Assembly: GCA_046582565.1 (NCBI GenBank)
Contig: JAYGED010000005.1
Span: forward strand, 1-20,322
Reading direction: 5' to 3'
Length of the DNA stretch: 20,322 nucleotides
From: JAYGED01 sp046582565
GTDB taxonomy: Bacteria; Pseudomonadota; Alphaproteobacteria; JAAXGF01
Shown: positions 8,932 through 16,653 of the stretch, piece by piece
How the letters are laid out: each line of letters begins with the position of its first letter
How positions within the stretch are numbered: position 1 is the first letter of the stretch
The notes under the pieces: generated by a model
The model's input: the letters and a program-made list of their open reading frames with translations, nothing else
The model's database searches: none
Told to the model about the DNA's origin: nothing
Translations under genes and position numbers: made by a program

Positions 8932-10308
8932 CTACAGAAACCCGTCGGCGCGGACGTCGTCGAAGGATTGCTTGAAGGCGTCGATAATGCTGTCCACGTC
9001 CTCGTCTGAATGGGCGTCGGAGAGGAAAAACAAATGGATGCCGGGCACGATGACGCCGTGGTTTATCAGGTGCAGGTAGAACTCGCGCTCGGCATCGCGG
9101 TTGGCGTTGGCCATGTCGCGCGAGGTCTCGATGGGCTCGCGCTGGAAATGCAGATAGAAGATCGATCCGGCGCTCAGCAGCTGGACGCCGATCTGGTTCT
9201 CGCGACAGTAATCATTGATGGCGTCGGCCATACGCCGGCTCCGGCGCTTGAGTGCTGGGTAGATTTCGTGGCCGTGGTCGCGCATGTGGCGCACCGCGGC
9301 GATACCGGCGGCCATGGTCAGCGGATTGCCCGAGAAGGTGCCGCCCGAGAACACGCCCTTGGGGTTGCCCCAGCCCATGCCGAGCGGCGCCATGATGTCG
9401 GCCCGCCCGACCAGTGCGCCGATCGGCATGCCGCCTGCCAGCGCCTTGCCGTAGGTGGCGAGGTCGGGGGTGATGTCATAGGCCTCCTGGCCGCCGCCGT
9501 AGGCGATGCGGAAGCCGGTCACCACCTCATCCATCAGCATCAGCACGCCGCATTCCCGGCACACGTCCAGCAGGCCGTGCAGGAAATCCGCATTGTCTTC
9601 GCGGGGAACCGTGTTCTGCACCGGCTGGACGATGACCAGGGCGAGCTCGTCGGCGTGCGCCCGGATCAGCCCGTAGGCCGCCTCGTCGTGATAGGGCAGC
9701 ACCATCATGGTGTTGTCGTTTATGATCTCGGGCACGCCGCGGCCGAGGATCTTTCCCAACGGCGCCTCGCGCGGGCTTTCCGGCGCTGCCTTGACCAGGG
9801 CGTAATCGTGGGAGCCGTGGTAGTTGCCGTCAAACACCGCCACCTTGTCCTTGCCGGTAAAGGCGCGGGCCACCCGCATGCCGTACATGGTGGCCTCGGT
9901 GCCTGAATTGCAGAAGATAGCCTGCTCGCCACAGCGCGACGCCTCACACAGCAGTTTGGCGAGCTCGGCCTGCAGCGGGTTGTGCAGCCCGACATGCCAG
10001 CCCCGCGCAATCTGCTCGTGCATGGCGTCCTCAATGACCTTGGGCCGATGGCCCAGAAGATGGGGGCCGAAGCCCATGGTCAGGTCGATATAGCTGTTGC
10101 CGTCAATATCGGTAACTCGCGAGCCGGCGGCGGATTCGATGTAGATCGGGTGCGGCATTTCGAAGGTCGGCACTACTTCCAGGGCCAGCACTTCCTTAGC
10201 CTCGCGGCTGATCGCCGCCGATTTCGGCGTGCGTTCGGCGAGTTCGGCGCGAACCCGGGCGCCGCGTGAGTCCGGCTTGATGGTTGTGGACGCTGCCGTG
10301 TCGCTCAT
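8932..10308 (-). CDS. class III (glutamate-1-semialdehyde aminomutase-like) PLP aminotransferase
   Basis: The 458-residue protein has the class III aminotransferase landmarks: NSGTEA (134-139, phosphate cup), NYHGSHD (162-168), DEVVTGFR (260-267) and the PLP Lys288 in YGKALAGGMPIGA. It looks like the HemL/GSAM subgroup, but sits in a catabolic operon away from haem genes. Residue 228, usually Glu in the VEPV segment of this family, is Gln (VQPVQN), which argues for a substrate other than GSA. Possible roles are transamination of a beta- or omega-amino acid to feed the ligase/dehydrogenases. AGGAG lies 8 bases before the ATG. It is the second gene of the operon, 16 bases after the dehydrogenase gene. 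Confidence 0.87.
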   Translation of the reverse strand: MSDTAASTTIKPDSRGARVRAELAERTPKSAAISREAKEVLALEVVPTFEMPHPIYIESAAGSRVTDIDGNSYIDLTMGFGPHLLGHRPKVIEDAMHEQIARGWHVGLHNPLQAELAKLLCEASRCGEQAIFCNSGTEATMYGMRVARAFTGKDKVAVFDGNYHGSHDYALVKAAPESPREAPLGKILGRGVPEIINDNTMMVLPYHDEAAYGLIRAHADELALVIVQPVQNTVPREDNADFLHGLLDVCRECGVLMLMDEVVTGFRIAYGGGQEAYDITPDLATYGKALAGGMPIGALVGRADIMAPLGMGWGNPKGVFSGGTFSGNPLTMAAGIAAVRHMRDHGHEIYPALKRRSRRMADAINDYCRENQIGVQLLSAGSIFYLHFQREPIETSRDMANANRDAEREFYLHLINHGVIVPGIHLFFLSDAHSDEDVDSIIDAFKQSFDDVRADGFL

Positions 10309-10324
10309 GTGTGCTCTCCTCGCA

Positions 10325-11494
10325 TCAGATGATCAGCGCCTCCTGGCCGCGCTTGAACAGGCTGTGGGCGATGATGATGCGCTGGATTTCGCTGGTGCCT
10401 TCCCAGATGCGGTCGACCCGGAGCTCGCGGAAGAAGCGGTTGGCGACATTCTCGCTCATATAGCCGCGGCCGCCGAAGATCTGCACTGCCCGGTCGGCGA
10501 CGCGCCCGGCCATTTCCGAGGCATAGAGCTTGGCCATGGAGCATTGGCCGTGGAGCTGCTTGACGTCGTCGCTGCGATCCATCGCCTCGGCGGTCTGATA
10601 GGTCATCAGCCGCGCCGCCCATAGCTCGGTCAGGCTGTCGGCCAGCATGAACTGGATCGCCTGATATTCGGCGATCGGCTGGTTGTAGACGATGCGCTCC
10701 TTGGCGAAGGCCGTGGCCTCATCGATCAGCCGGCTGGCCGCCCCGCAACAGCGCGCGGCGATCATCAGCCGTTCATAGCGGAACCATTCGTGGGTCCATG
10801 TCATGGCGTCTGACTGGGCATCTGCATGGGATTCGATTAGATTGTCGGCGGGCACGAAGACGTCTTCGAAGGCGAAGATAGGATGCACCATATGGCTGTG
10901 CATATAGTCCGGCGTGCGCACCAGCTTGACGCCGTCGCTGTTGCGGTCGACGAAAAACAGGGCATGGCTGCCGTCTTCGCGCTTTGCCTGGAAGATGAAG
11001 AAATCTGCCGTACCGCCGCCGGTGGCATGCCATTTGACACCGTTCAGGCGGTAGCCGTTGCCGTCGGGCCGGGCGGTCGATTCAATGGCGTCCACGTCGG
11101 AGCCAGCGCCTTCCTCGGTGATGGCGTAGGCATAGGATCGATCGCCCTCGATCATCGGCTTGATCCAGGTCTCCATCTGATAGGGCGAGGCGACCTCGGC
11201 GAGAAAGCGCGGCGGCGATGAATAGCACCAGCCGGTCCCGTTGGTGGCGCGCCCGCCCTGCTCATTGACGATCGTCTGCTCGAGAAAGCTCAAGCCCCCG
11301 CCGCCCAGGGCCACAGGGAGTGTCATTGCCCACAGGCCGTTCGCCTTGGCCCATTCCTTGTTGCGGGATTTGTATTGCTGCGCGATCTCGGGGTTCGATT
11401 CGGCTTCGAGTTCGCGGGGGATCGCCGTCTCATCGACGAAGCGGCGTAGTTTGTCCTGAAGCTTTCGCACGGGCTCAGGCAGGGGGTAGGACAT
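10325..11494 (-). CDS. acyl-CoA dehydrogenase, classical type
   Basis: This 389-residue ACAD has AYAITEEGAGSDVDAIESTA as flavin loop, an FGGRGYMSENVANRF segment and the intact catalytic RIWEGTSEIQR motif (Glu365). Unlike the other three dehydrogenases in the window it therefore keeps the classical C-terminal catalytic Glu. It should desaturate a short or medium acyl-CoA with electron transfer to ETF. It is the first gene of the five-gene minus-strand operon. AGGAG lies 8 bases before the ATG. The 152-base gap to the divergent RidA gene must contain the operon promoter. Confidence 0.9.
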   Translation of the reverse strand: MSYPLPEPVRKLQDKLRRFVDETAIPRELEAESNPEIAQQYKSRNKEWAKANGLWAMTLPVALGGGGLSFLEQTIVNEQGGRATNGTGWCYSSPPRFLAEVASPYQMETWIKPMIEGDRSYAYAITEEGAGSDVDAIESTARPDGNGYRLNGVKWHATGGGTADFFIFQAKREDGSHALFFVDRNSDGVKLVRTPDYMHSHMVHPIFAFEDVFVPADNLIESHADAQSDAMTWTHEWFRYERLMIAARCCGAASRLIDEATAFAKERIVYNQPIAEYQAIQFMLADSLTELWAARLMTYQTAEAMDRSDDVKQLHGQCSMAKLYASEMAGRVADRAVQIFGGRGYMSENVANRFFRELRVDRIWEGTSEIQRIIIAHSLFKRGQEALII

Positions 11495-11646
11495 CGCTCA
11501 AACTCCTGAATCCGTAGGGCCGGGAACAGCATGTGACAGCACGAATAGGTAGCTTGCCCCAAGCCGTCATTGGGCGCAAATGGTTCGTCTGCCATCCGTG
11601 TCCCGGTGTATAGCTATTGTCTGGATCGCATACAGGGAGAGGCGCC
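11495..11646. promoter_or_regulatory. divergent intergenic region between the catabolic operon and the RidA/MlrC unit
   Basis: The 152-base gap must hold promoters for the minus-strand operon (first ATG at 11494, AGGAG at spacing 8) and for the plus-strand RidA gene (ATG 11647, AGGGAG at 11634-11639). I found no convincing -35/-10 pair by eye and no long palindrome. No regulator gene for the cluster is visible in the window. Confidence 0.4.
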
Positions 11647-12888
11647 ATGCCCGAGCGAACGTTTCATTGGCCCGAAGGGCACTGGGACTGGTTACAGCAT
11701 CTGTCGCACCAACATGGGGTGCGTTCGGGCGAATTGATTTTCGTCGGCGGCCAGGTCGACAAGGACATGGCGGGCTTGCGCCTCAATCCCTATGACCTGG
11801 AGGCTCAGACGGCGGCGGTGGTGCGCCACATCGGCACGGTGCTGGCCGGTTTTGGCGCCGGCCTTGGCGATGTGGTCAAATTGGTCGCCTTCTATGTCAA
11901 TCCTGATGGCGGGAATGGCGTCGACGAGCGCGCCTTGCTCGCCGATATCGGCCGCCATCTCACGGATCACGGCGTCGAGGTCGGGCCGGCGATCACCCTG
12001 GTACCGTTGCCCTGGCTGGCCTATCCGGAAATGCAGATCGAGATCGAGGCGGTCGCCATGCTTGGCCTGGACGGCGCCCGGCTTTCCCGGACCGCTGCCA
12101 ATCCGCCGCAACTGGCGCCGCTGCCGGCGCCGTTCAACCACGGCATACGCTGCGGCGAGCATCTTTGGATCGGCGCCCAAACCCCCCACGGCGCCGACGG
12201 CGTGCTTTGCGACGCCGGCGACCTGCTGGCCCAGACTAAGGCTGTCATGGACAAGCTGGGCGCGGTGCTTGACGCCTTCGATGCCGATTACAACGATGCC
12301 ATCAAGTTCAACATCTGGTTCAGGGGTGACGGCACAGTCGACACGTGGCGGGATGCGGCGCTGGCGCGGGGCGTCTATTTCAATGAACCCGGTCCGCCGG
12401 CCACCGGTCTGCCAACCCCTAATCTTCCCCCCGGCGAGATGACCCGGATTGAAATCTGGGCCATGCGGGAGGAGGGCGGCGACTACATCGAACGGCAGTA
12501 TGTCTGGCCCGAAGGGACCTGGGACTGGCCCGTTCCCTTGCCCTACCAGATGGGGGTGAAATGCCGTGATGTTGTGGTCGTCGGCGGTCAGGTGGCACTC
12601 GACCAAACCGGCGCGGTGATGGACCCGGGGGAACTCCTCGATCAGACCCGGCGGACCATGGAATTCATTCGAAACGTGCTGGCCGAATTCGGTCTGACCA
12701 TGGACCAGATGGTCAAGCAGAACGCCTTCTATAAAGGCGAGGCCGGACCCGACGTAATCGTCGCCAATCAGACCCTGCGGTCGTCCTATTACGCCGAGCC
12801 GGCGGGCGCCTCGACCGGTATCCCGCTGCCCTTCCTGGCGTTCGCCGAGATGATGATCGAAGTCGAGATCATTGCGATGATAAAATAG
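11647..12888 (+). CDS. triple-domain RidA (YjgF/YER057c/UK114) family protein
   Basis: The 413-residue chain contains three consecutive RidA-like units: about 6-139, 150-275 and 281-413. Units 1 and 3 share a WPEGxWDW opening, a VGGQV strand and a C-terminal IPLPFLAFAEMMIEVEIIAM-type segment (unit 1: LVPLPWLAYPEMQIEIEAVA). Unit 2 has IGAQTPH, FNIWFRGDG and MTRIEIWAM. Ordinary RidA is about 130 residues and trimeric. None of the three units has the conserved substrate-binding Arg of active imine deaminases: the equivalent places read ITLVPLP, TGLPTP and STGIPLP. Enamine/imine deamination is therefore unproven. AGGGAG lies 7 bases before ATG 11647. The MlrC-like gene follows 41 bases downstream. 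Confidence 0.88.
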   Translation: MPERTFHWPEGHWDWLQHLSHQHGVRSGELIFVGGQVDKDMAGLRLNPYDLEAQTAAVVRHIGTVLAGFGAGLGDVVKLVAFYVNPDGGNGVDERALLADIGRHLTDHGVEVGPAITLVPLPWLAYPEMQIEIEAVAMLGLDGARLSRTAANPPQLAPLPAPFNHGIRCGEHLWIGAQTPHGADGVLCDAGDLLAQTKAVMDKLGAVLDAFDADYNDAIKFNIWFRGDGTVDTWRDAALARGVYFNEPGPPATGLPTPNLPPGEMTRIEIWAMREEGGDYIERQYVWPEGTWDWPVPLPYQMGVKCRDVVVVGGQVALDQTGAVMDPGELLDQTRRTMEFIRNVLAEFGLTMDQMVKQNAFYKGEAGPDVIVANQTLRSSYYAEPAGASTGIPLPFLAFAEMMIEVEIIAMIK

Positions 12889-12929
12889 ATAAGAAAAACA
12901 ATATAACTATTTGTGATAAAGGAAAAATT

Positions 12930-14411
12930 ATGCGTGTTGTTATCGCCGCTATGAGCCATGAGACCAATACTTTCTCGCCGGTGCCGACCCCCCTGGCGCG
13001 CTTCGGCATGCGGGGTCCGGAGCGCGGTGATGAGGTGCCGGCGGCCTACGGCGGCAACAATACCTGTGTTGCCGCCTTCCTCGACATTTTCACCGAAGCG
13101 GGCGCCGATATCGTCACCCCGATCGCCGGCAACGCCCAACCCAGCGGCCCGGTTGCCGCCGATGCCTATGCGGTCATGTCGGACGCCATTTGCCAGGCGG
13201 TCGAGGCGGGCTGCGACGCGCTTTGCCTGGAGCTGCACGGCGCCATGGTAGCCGAGACCACCGATGACGGCGAGGGTACGCTGCTCGCCCGCATCCGCGC
13301 CATTGCGCCCGATCTTCCGATCGCCGTGGCGCTCGATCTGCATGCCAATATTACCCCCGAGATTGTGGAAAACTGCACCGTGCTTGCCGGCTTCAAGACC
13401 TATCCGCATATCGACTATTACGACACCGGCAGGCGGGCGGGAGAATTGCTCCGGCGCAGCCTTGAGGGTCTCGCCAACCCGGTCATGGCCTGGGGGCGGC
13501 GGCCCATGCTGGCCCATACCCTCTGTATGAATAGTTCTGTAAGCCCGATGAAAGACCTCATCAGTAGGGGTGAGGCGGCCGAGGCGGGCGATAATCCTGT
13601 GCTCGATGTCTCGGTGTTCGGTGGTTTTCCCCTGGCCGATATACCCCGGCCGGGTCTCTCGGTGGTCACGGTTGCCGATGGTGACAGCCAGGCGGCGCAG
13701 GCCGTGGCCGACGGCATTCTCGACGAAGCCTGGGCAAGGCGCGCCGATTTCGTCTATCACGCCGAGCCCCTGGCCGATTCCGTTGCGCGGGCGAAGACCC
13801 TGGAAGAGGGCCCGATCCTGCTCATCGACCATGCCGACAACTGCGCCTCGGGCGGGACGCAGGATACCATGGCGGTGATCGCCGAGGTCAGGCGCCAGGG
13901 CCTTGAGGACGTGGCGGTCTTTGCCGTCACCGACCCTGAGGCCGTTGAAATTCTGATCGCGGCGGGCGTTGGCAAGCAAGTGACCTTGGCGCTCGGCGGC
14001 AAGATCGACATGCCGACCATCGGCCGCCAGGGCGAGCCCCTTGAAGTGACCGGCACAGTGCGCGCCATTACCGACGGCGAATTCACCATCACCGGGCCCA
14101 TGCTGACCGGGGTTCGCGCCCATCTCGGCCGTGCTGTCGTGCTGGATACGGGGGCGATGGAAATCGTCATCACCGAACATAACCACGAGCCCTGGGATCT
14201 CGGCTGCTTTCGCTCGGTGGGAATCGAGCCGACGGCAAAACGCTATCTGGTGCTCAAGTCGCGGGTTCACTACCGCGCCGGCTTCGAGCCCATCGCCCGC
14301 CATATCGTCGAATGCGATGGCGTCGGCGTGACCAGCTCGGACTATGGTCTGTTCCGCTTCGAGAAGCTCAAACGCCCGGCCTATCCGCTTGATCTGGATA
14401 TGGAACTGTGA
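12930..14411 (+). CDS. MlrC / M81 family metallopeptidase-like protein
   Basis: The 493-residue product starts MRVVIAAMSHETNTFSPV, the usual M81 N-terminus. It has candidate zinc ligands in LELHGAMV (His103), ALDLHANI (Asp136, His138) and FKTYPHIDYYDTG (His160), plus the C-terminal MlrC domain. The reference enzyme, microcystinase C, cleaves linearised microcystin peptides. Most homologues in Alphaproteobacteria lie in other catabolic settings and their substrates are unknown, so amide hydrolysis of a peptide-like or N-acyl substrate is the safest inference. AAAGGA at 12918-12923 is 6 bases upstream of the ATG. The short AT-rich gap from the RidA gene suggests co-transcription. A terminator follows at 14491-14536. 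Confidence 0.88.
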   Translation: MRVVIAAMSHETNTFSPVPTPLARFGMRGPERGDEVPAAYGGNNTCVAAFLDIFTEAGADIVTPIAGNAQPSGPVAADAYAVMSDAICQAVEAGCDALCLELHGAMVAETTDDGEGTLLARIRAIAPDLPIAVALDLHANITPEIVENCTVLAGFKTYPHIDYYDTGRRAGELLRRSLEGLANPVMAWGRRPMLAHTLCMNSSVSPMKDLISRGEAAEAGDNPVLDVSVFGGFPLADIPRPGLSVVTVADGDSQAAQAVADGILDEAWARRADFVYHAEPLADSVARAKTLEEGPILLIDHADNCASGGTQDTMAVIAEVRRQGLEDVAVFAVTDPEAVEILIAAGVGKQVTLALGGKIDMPTIGRQGEPLEVTGTVRAITDGEFTITGPMLTGVRAHLGRAVVLDTGAMEIVITEHNHEPWDLGCFRSVGIEPTAKRYLVLKSRVHYRAGFEPIARHIVECDGVGVTSSDYGLFRFEKLKRPAYPLDLDMEL

Positions 14412-14490
14412 ACATTCGTGGGCTATGGTGCATGCCTGTTGACCTTTTCCGCGAGGGCCTTATGTCACTAGTGTTACCGACCCCAAATCG

Positions 14491-14536
14491 GGCCCCGCGC
14501 GGTCCCTTCTCTTCCATGGCGCGGGGCCTTCTTTTG
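14491..14536 (+). terminator. intrinsic-type terminator after the MlrC-like gene
   Basis: GGCCCCGCGC (14491-14500) pairs perfectly with GCGCGGGGCC (14519-14528) to form a 10-bp all-GC stem with an 18-base loop, followed by TTCTTTTG. It lies 80 bases after the stop at 14411 and before the nfu-type gene. The U tract is interrupted by one C. It separates the catabolic unit from the nfu gene. Confidence 0.8.
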
Positions 14537-14562
14537 TTAATGCCGCCAATGGCCATCTGACC

Positions 14563-15426
14563 ATGTTCATCCAGACCGAATCAGAAGCACAGGAAAACAC
14601 CCTTAAATTCATCCCCGGCCGTGATGTGCTGGGCGATGGCCGCGAGGTCGATATGGCCGATGCCGAGACGGCGAGCCGGTCTCCTCTGGCGGCGCGGCTA
14701 TTTCAGCTCGACGCGGTGGTCGCGGTCACCTTGGGCGCCGATTTCATTACTGTAACCAAGACCGACGAGGTGGACTGGCAGCTCATCAAGCCCGCCGTGT
14801 TCGGCATCATCATGGAGCATTTCCTGGCCGGCAAGGTCACCCTGGAGGACGAGCCTGTTGCGGTCAGTGGGACCCAGGCGGAAATTCTCGAGCTGCTCGA
14901 GACCCGCGTCCGCCCCGGCCTTATCGAGGAAGGCGGGGATATTAAATTTCTCGATTTCGCCGACGGGGTGGCGCGCCTGGAGCTGGTCGACAACGGCATC
15001 TCGGGGCCGAGCTTCTCCTTACAAATCCGCGTCGAGAACACCCTGCGTTATTACGTCTCCGAGGTGACCAGCGTGGTCTTCACCCGCGCCGCCGTAGCAC
15101 CCGAGGGACAGGCGACGGAACTCGACCTGGACGATCCCGAGACCGCGGCGGTCTACAATCTGCTCGAGGACAGCATCAATCCGTCGGTCGCCGCCCACGG
15201 CGGCCATATCGCCCTGGTCAAGGTGGCCGACCATATCGCCTACATCCGCCTGGAAGGCGGCTGTCAGGGCTGTGGCATGGCCGATGTGACCCTCAAGCAG
15301 GGCGTCGAAGTGGCGATTCTCCAGGAGGTGGACACCATCGTCGAAGTGCGCGACTCCACCGACCACGAAGGCGGCGAAAACCCCTTCTACGAACCCGACA
15401 AGGCCGGCGTCAGCGCGTTTTATTAG
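14563..15426 (+). CDS. Nfu-type Fe-S cluster carrier with an extra degenerate NifU-like domain
   Basis: This 287-residue protein has a Nfu N-terminal domain at about 1-92 (MFIQTE...NTLKFIPG; SRSPLAARLF; KPAVFGIIMEHF). The C-terminal NifU domain (about 195-265) carries the cluster-binding GGCQGCGMADVTLKQG, with Cys234 and Cys237. Between them, residues about 104-175 repeat the NifU domain pattern (LLETRVRPGLIEEGGDIKFL ... GVARLEL) but the Cys motif is replaced by NGISGPSF. Typical alphaproteobacterial Nfu proteins are about 185 residues and lack this middle unit. Role: transfer of 4Fe-4S clusters to target proteins. No good ribosome binding site is seen before ATG 14563. Its stop overlaps the stop of the convergent hydrolase gene by 2 bases. 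Confidence 0.87.
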   Translation: MFIQTESEAQENTLKFIPGRDVLGDGREVDMADAETASRSPLAARLFQLDAVVAVTLGADFITVTKTDEVDWQLIKPAVFGIIMEHFLAGKVTLEDEPVAVSGTQAEILELLETRVRPGLIEEGGDIKFLDFADGVARLELVDNGISGPSFSLQIRVENTLRYYVSEVTSVVFTRAAVAPEGQATELDLDDPETAAVYNLLEDSINPSVAAHGGHIALVKVADHIAYIRLEGGCQGCGMADVTLKQGVEVAILQEVDTIVEVRDSTDHEGGENPFYEPDKAGVSAFY

Positions 15427-16319
15427 AGACCAAAAACCCCATCCGCACGGGGCGGGCCGTCGCAGGTGGCGCGGCCTTGTTCGACCATGTGGATGAGGTG
15501 GGCGAGGACCGAGCAGGCCGCCGCCGGGTGCAGGTTTTGGGGAACGTCCGCATACATTATCTCGACCATGGCTGGAATTCCGGTGACGCCGCGCTTGAGG
15601 CAATCGGTGATCTGCTCTTCGCGCATGGTTCGGTGGTCGATGTAGGCCTGGACCAGCAGCTTCGGGTTTTCGATGGCCGGGCCGTGGGTCGGCCAATAGC
15701 GTTTGTCGTCGCGGGCCAGCAGACGGCGCAGGCTGGCGAGATAGGCGGCCATGTCGCCGTCCGGCGGGACGATCACCGTGCTCGACCAGCCCATCACATG
15801 ATCGCCGCTGAACAGGACGGACTCTTCTTCCAGGGCGAAGCACAGGTGATTGGAGGTATGGCCGGGCGTATGGACGGCGGTCAGGCTCCAGCCGTCGCCC
15901 TCGATGATGTCGCCGTCGCGTAAAGTTACGTCGGGGGTGAAATCGTGATCGGCGCCTTCCTCGACCACCCCATCTGCATTGCCCGAGCCGTGCGGCCCGA
16001 AACCGTATGTCTTTGCCCCGGTCGCCACGCCGAGCAGGCGCGCTGCCGGTGAATGGTCGCGGTGGGTATGGGTGATGATCTGGTGGCTGACGGTTTCGCC
16101 AGGGTCGAGCCCGTCCAGGATTGCCTGCACATGGTCGTCCAGCGCCGGGCCGGGGTCGATGACCGCCACCGCGCCATTGCCGACGATATAGGTGCCGGTG
16201 CCGTGAAAGGTGAAGGGGCTCGGATTGCGCGCGATGATGCGGCGGATCAGGGGCGACAGGCGCTCGACCACGCCATAGTCGACGGTCATATTGCGAACGT
16301 ATGGGATCGGTGGGGTCAC
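15423..16319 (-). CDS. metallo-beta-lactamase-fold hydrolase, LACTB2-like
   Basis: This 298-residue MBL protein has GTGTYIVG near 40-47, the metal signature THTHRDH (83-89; His84, His86, Asp88, His89), TPGHTSNHLCF and LFSGDHVMGWSSTVI, a combination typical of the LACTB2 branch. That branch contains a hydrolase/endoribonuclease of uncertain physiological substrate. The start is GTG at 16319 with GGAG 8 bases upstream; ATG at codon 11 is an alternative. The gene is read in the same direction as ctrA, with the repeat elements at 16343-16651 between them. Its 3' end overlaps the nfu stop (tail to tail). Confidence 0.87.
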   Translation of the reverse strand: MTPPIPYVRNMTVDYGVVERLSPLIRRIIARNPSPFTFHGTGTYIVGNGAVAVIDPGPALDDHVQAILDGLDPGETVSHQIITHTHRDHSPAARLLGVATGAKTYGFGPHGSGNADGVVEEGADHDFTPDVTLRDGDIIEGDGWSLTAVHTPGHTSNHLCFALEEESVLFSGDHVMGWSSTVIVPPDGDMAAYLASLRRLLARDDKRYWPTHGPAIENPKLLVQAYIDHRTMREEQITDCLKRGVTGIPAMVEIMYADVPQNLHPAAACSVLAHLIHMVEQGRATCDGPPRADGVFGL

Positions 16320-16342
16320 GAGGCAGGCTCCGGCGGTTAAGC

Positions 16343-16401
16343 CGGAACATGCTCGCTGAAATCGGCCGGCGGATCAACCGCCGAGCTAAGAGCATGTTCC
16401 G
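16343..16401. repeat. 12-bp inverted repeat hairpin upstream of the LACTB2-like gene
   Basis: CGGAACATGCTC (16343-16354) is the exact reverse complement of GAGCATGTTCCG (16390-16401). The 35-base spacer holds a smaller hairpin, CGGCGG/CCGCCG around 16366-16382. The right arm is also the tip of the adjacent MITE-like element, so the left arm looks like a third partial copy of its terminal repeat. In an RNA reading leftwards from ctrA this would form a stem in the leader of the hydrolase gene. Confidence 0.6.
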
Positions 16402-16651
16402 ATCTTATAGGACCATTTGACCGGGATTATTTTGTCTCCTGGCAAGGCGCGCTTCGAAGAGAGATGCAGAGCATCGGTCGAGAAGCGGAACGCGGCCAGG
16501 AGACAAAAGAACCCGGCCTTCGGTGGTCCATAGACGCTCATCGGGTGCGTTCCGCTGCTTGCCCGATGCGCTGCATCGCGCGGCGCAGCGCGCCTACCCG
16601 AATGAACGCCTATGGACCATCAAATGGTCCTATAAGATCGGAATATGCTCT
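16389..16651. mobile_element. candidate MITE, 263 bp, non-coding, nested inverted repeats
   Basis: The left end 16389-16420 and the right end 16620-16651 are 32-bp terminal inverted repeats with one mismatch (G against A in AGAGCATRTTCCGATC). The 5-bp sequence AGCTA occurs directly outside both ends (16384-16388 and 16652-16656), consistent with a target duplication. The interior has two further hairpin arms. Arm A is TTTTGTCTCCTGGC (16430-16443) with GCCAGGAGACAAAA (16495-16508), extended by CCGGG/CCCGG. Arm B is TGGTCCATAG (16524-16533) with CTATGGACCA (16610-16619), extended inward. No believable coding frame exists. The layout is a closing stem plus two arms. The mobilising transposase is not in the window. 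Confidence 0.75.
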
Positions 16652-16653
16652 AG

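Noticed and set aside
12789..14303. A 504-codon open frame on the minus strand opposite the MlrC-like gene
   Set aside because: It is a GC-driven shadow. The plus-strand frame has clear M81 motifs and a ribosome binding site, while the minus frame has no recognisable domain.
14930..15060. A cluster-binding site in the middle Nfu repeat
   Set aside because: No Cys is present in that segment; the position of the CxxC motif reads NGISGPSF, so the unit cannot bind a cluster by itself.
15019..16395. A 458-codon minus-strand frame overlapping the nfu and LACTB2-like genes
   Set aside because: The composition is Arg/Pro-rich low complexity, and it overlaps two convincing genes in other frames.
16387..16652. 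An IS630-type element with a TA target duplication at the ctrA 3' end
   Set aside because: With TA boundaries the element ends become unequal by one base; the 5-bp AGCTA with equal 32-bp ends fits better. It is still worth testing against other copies.
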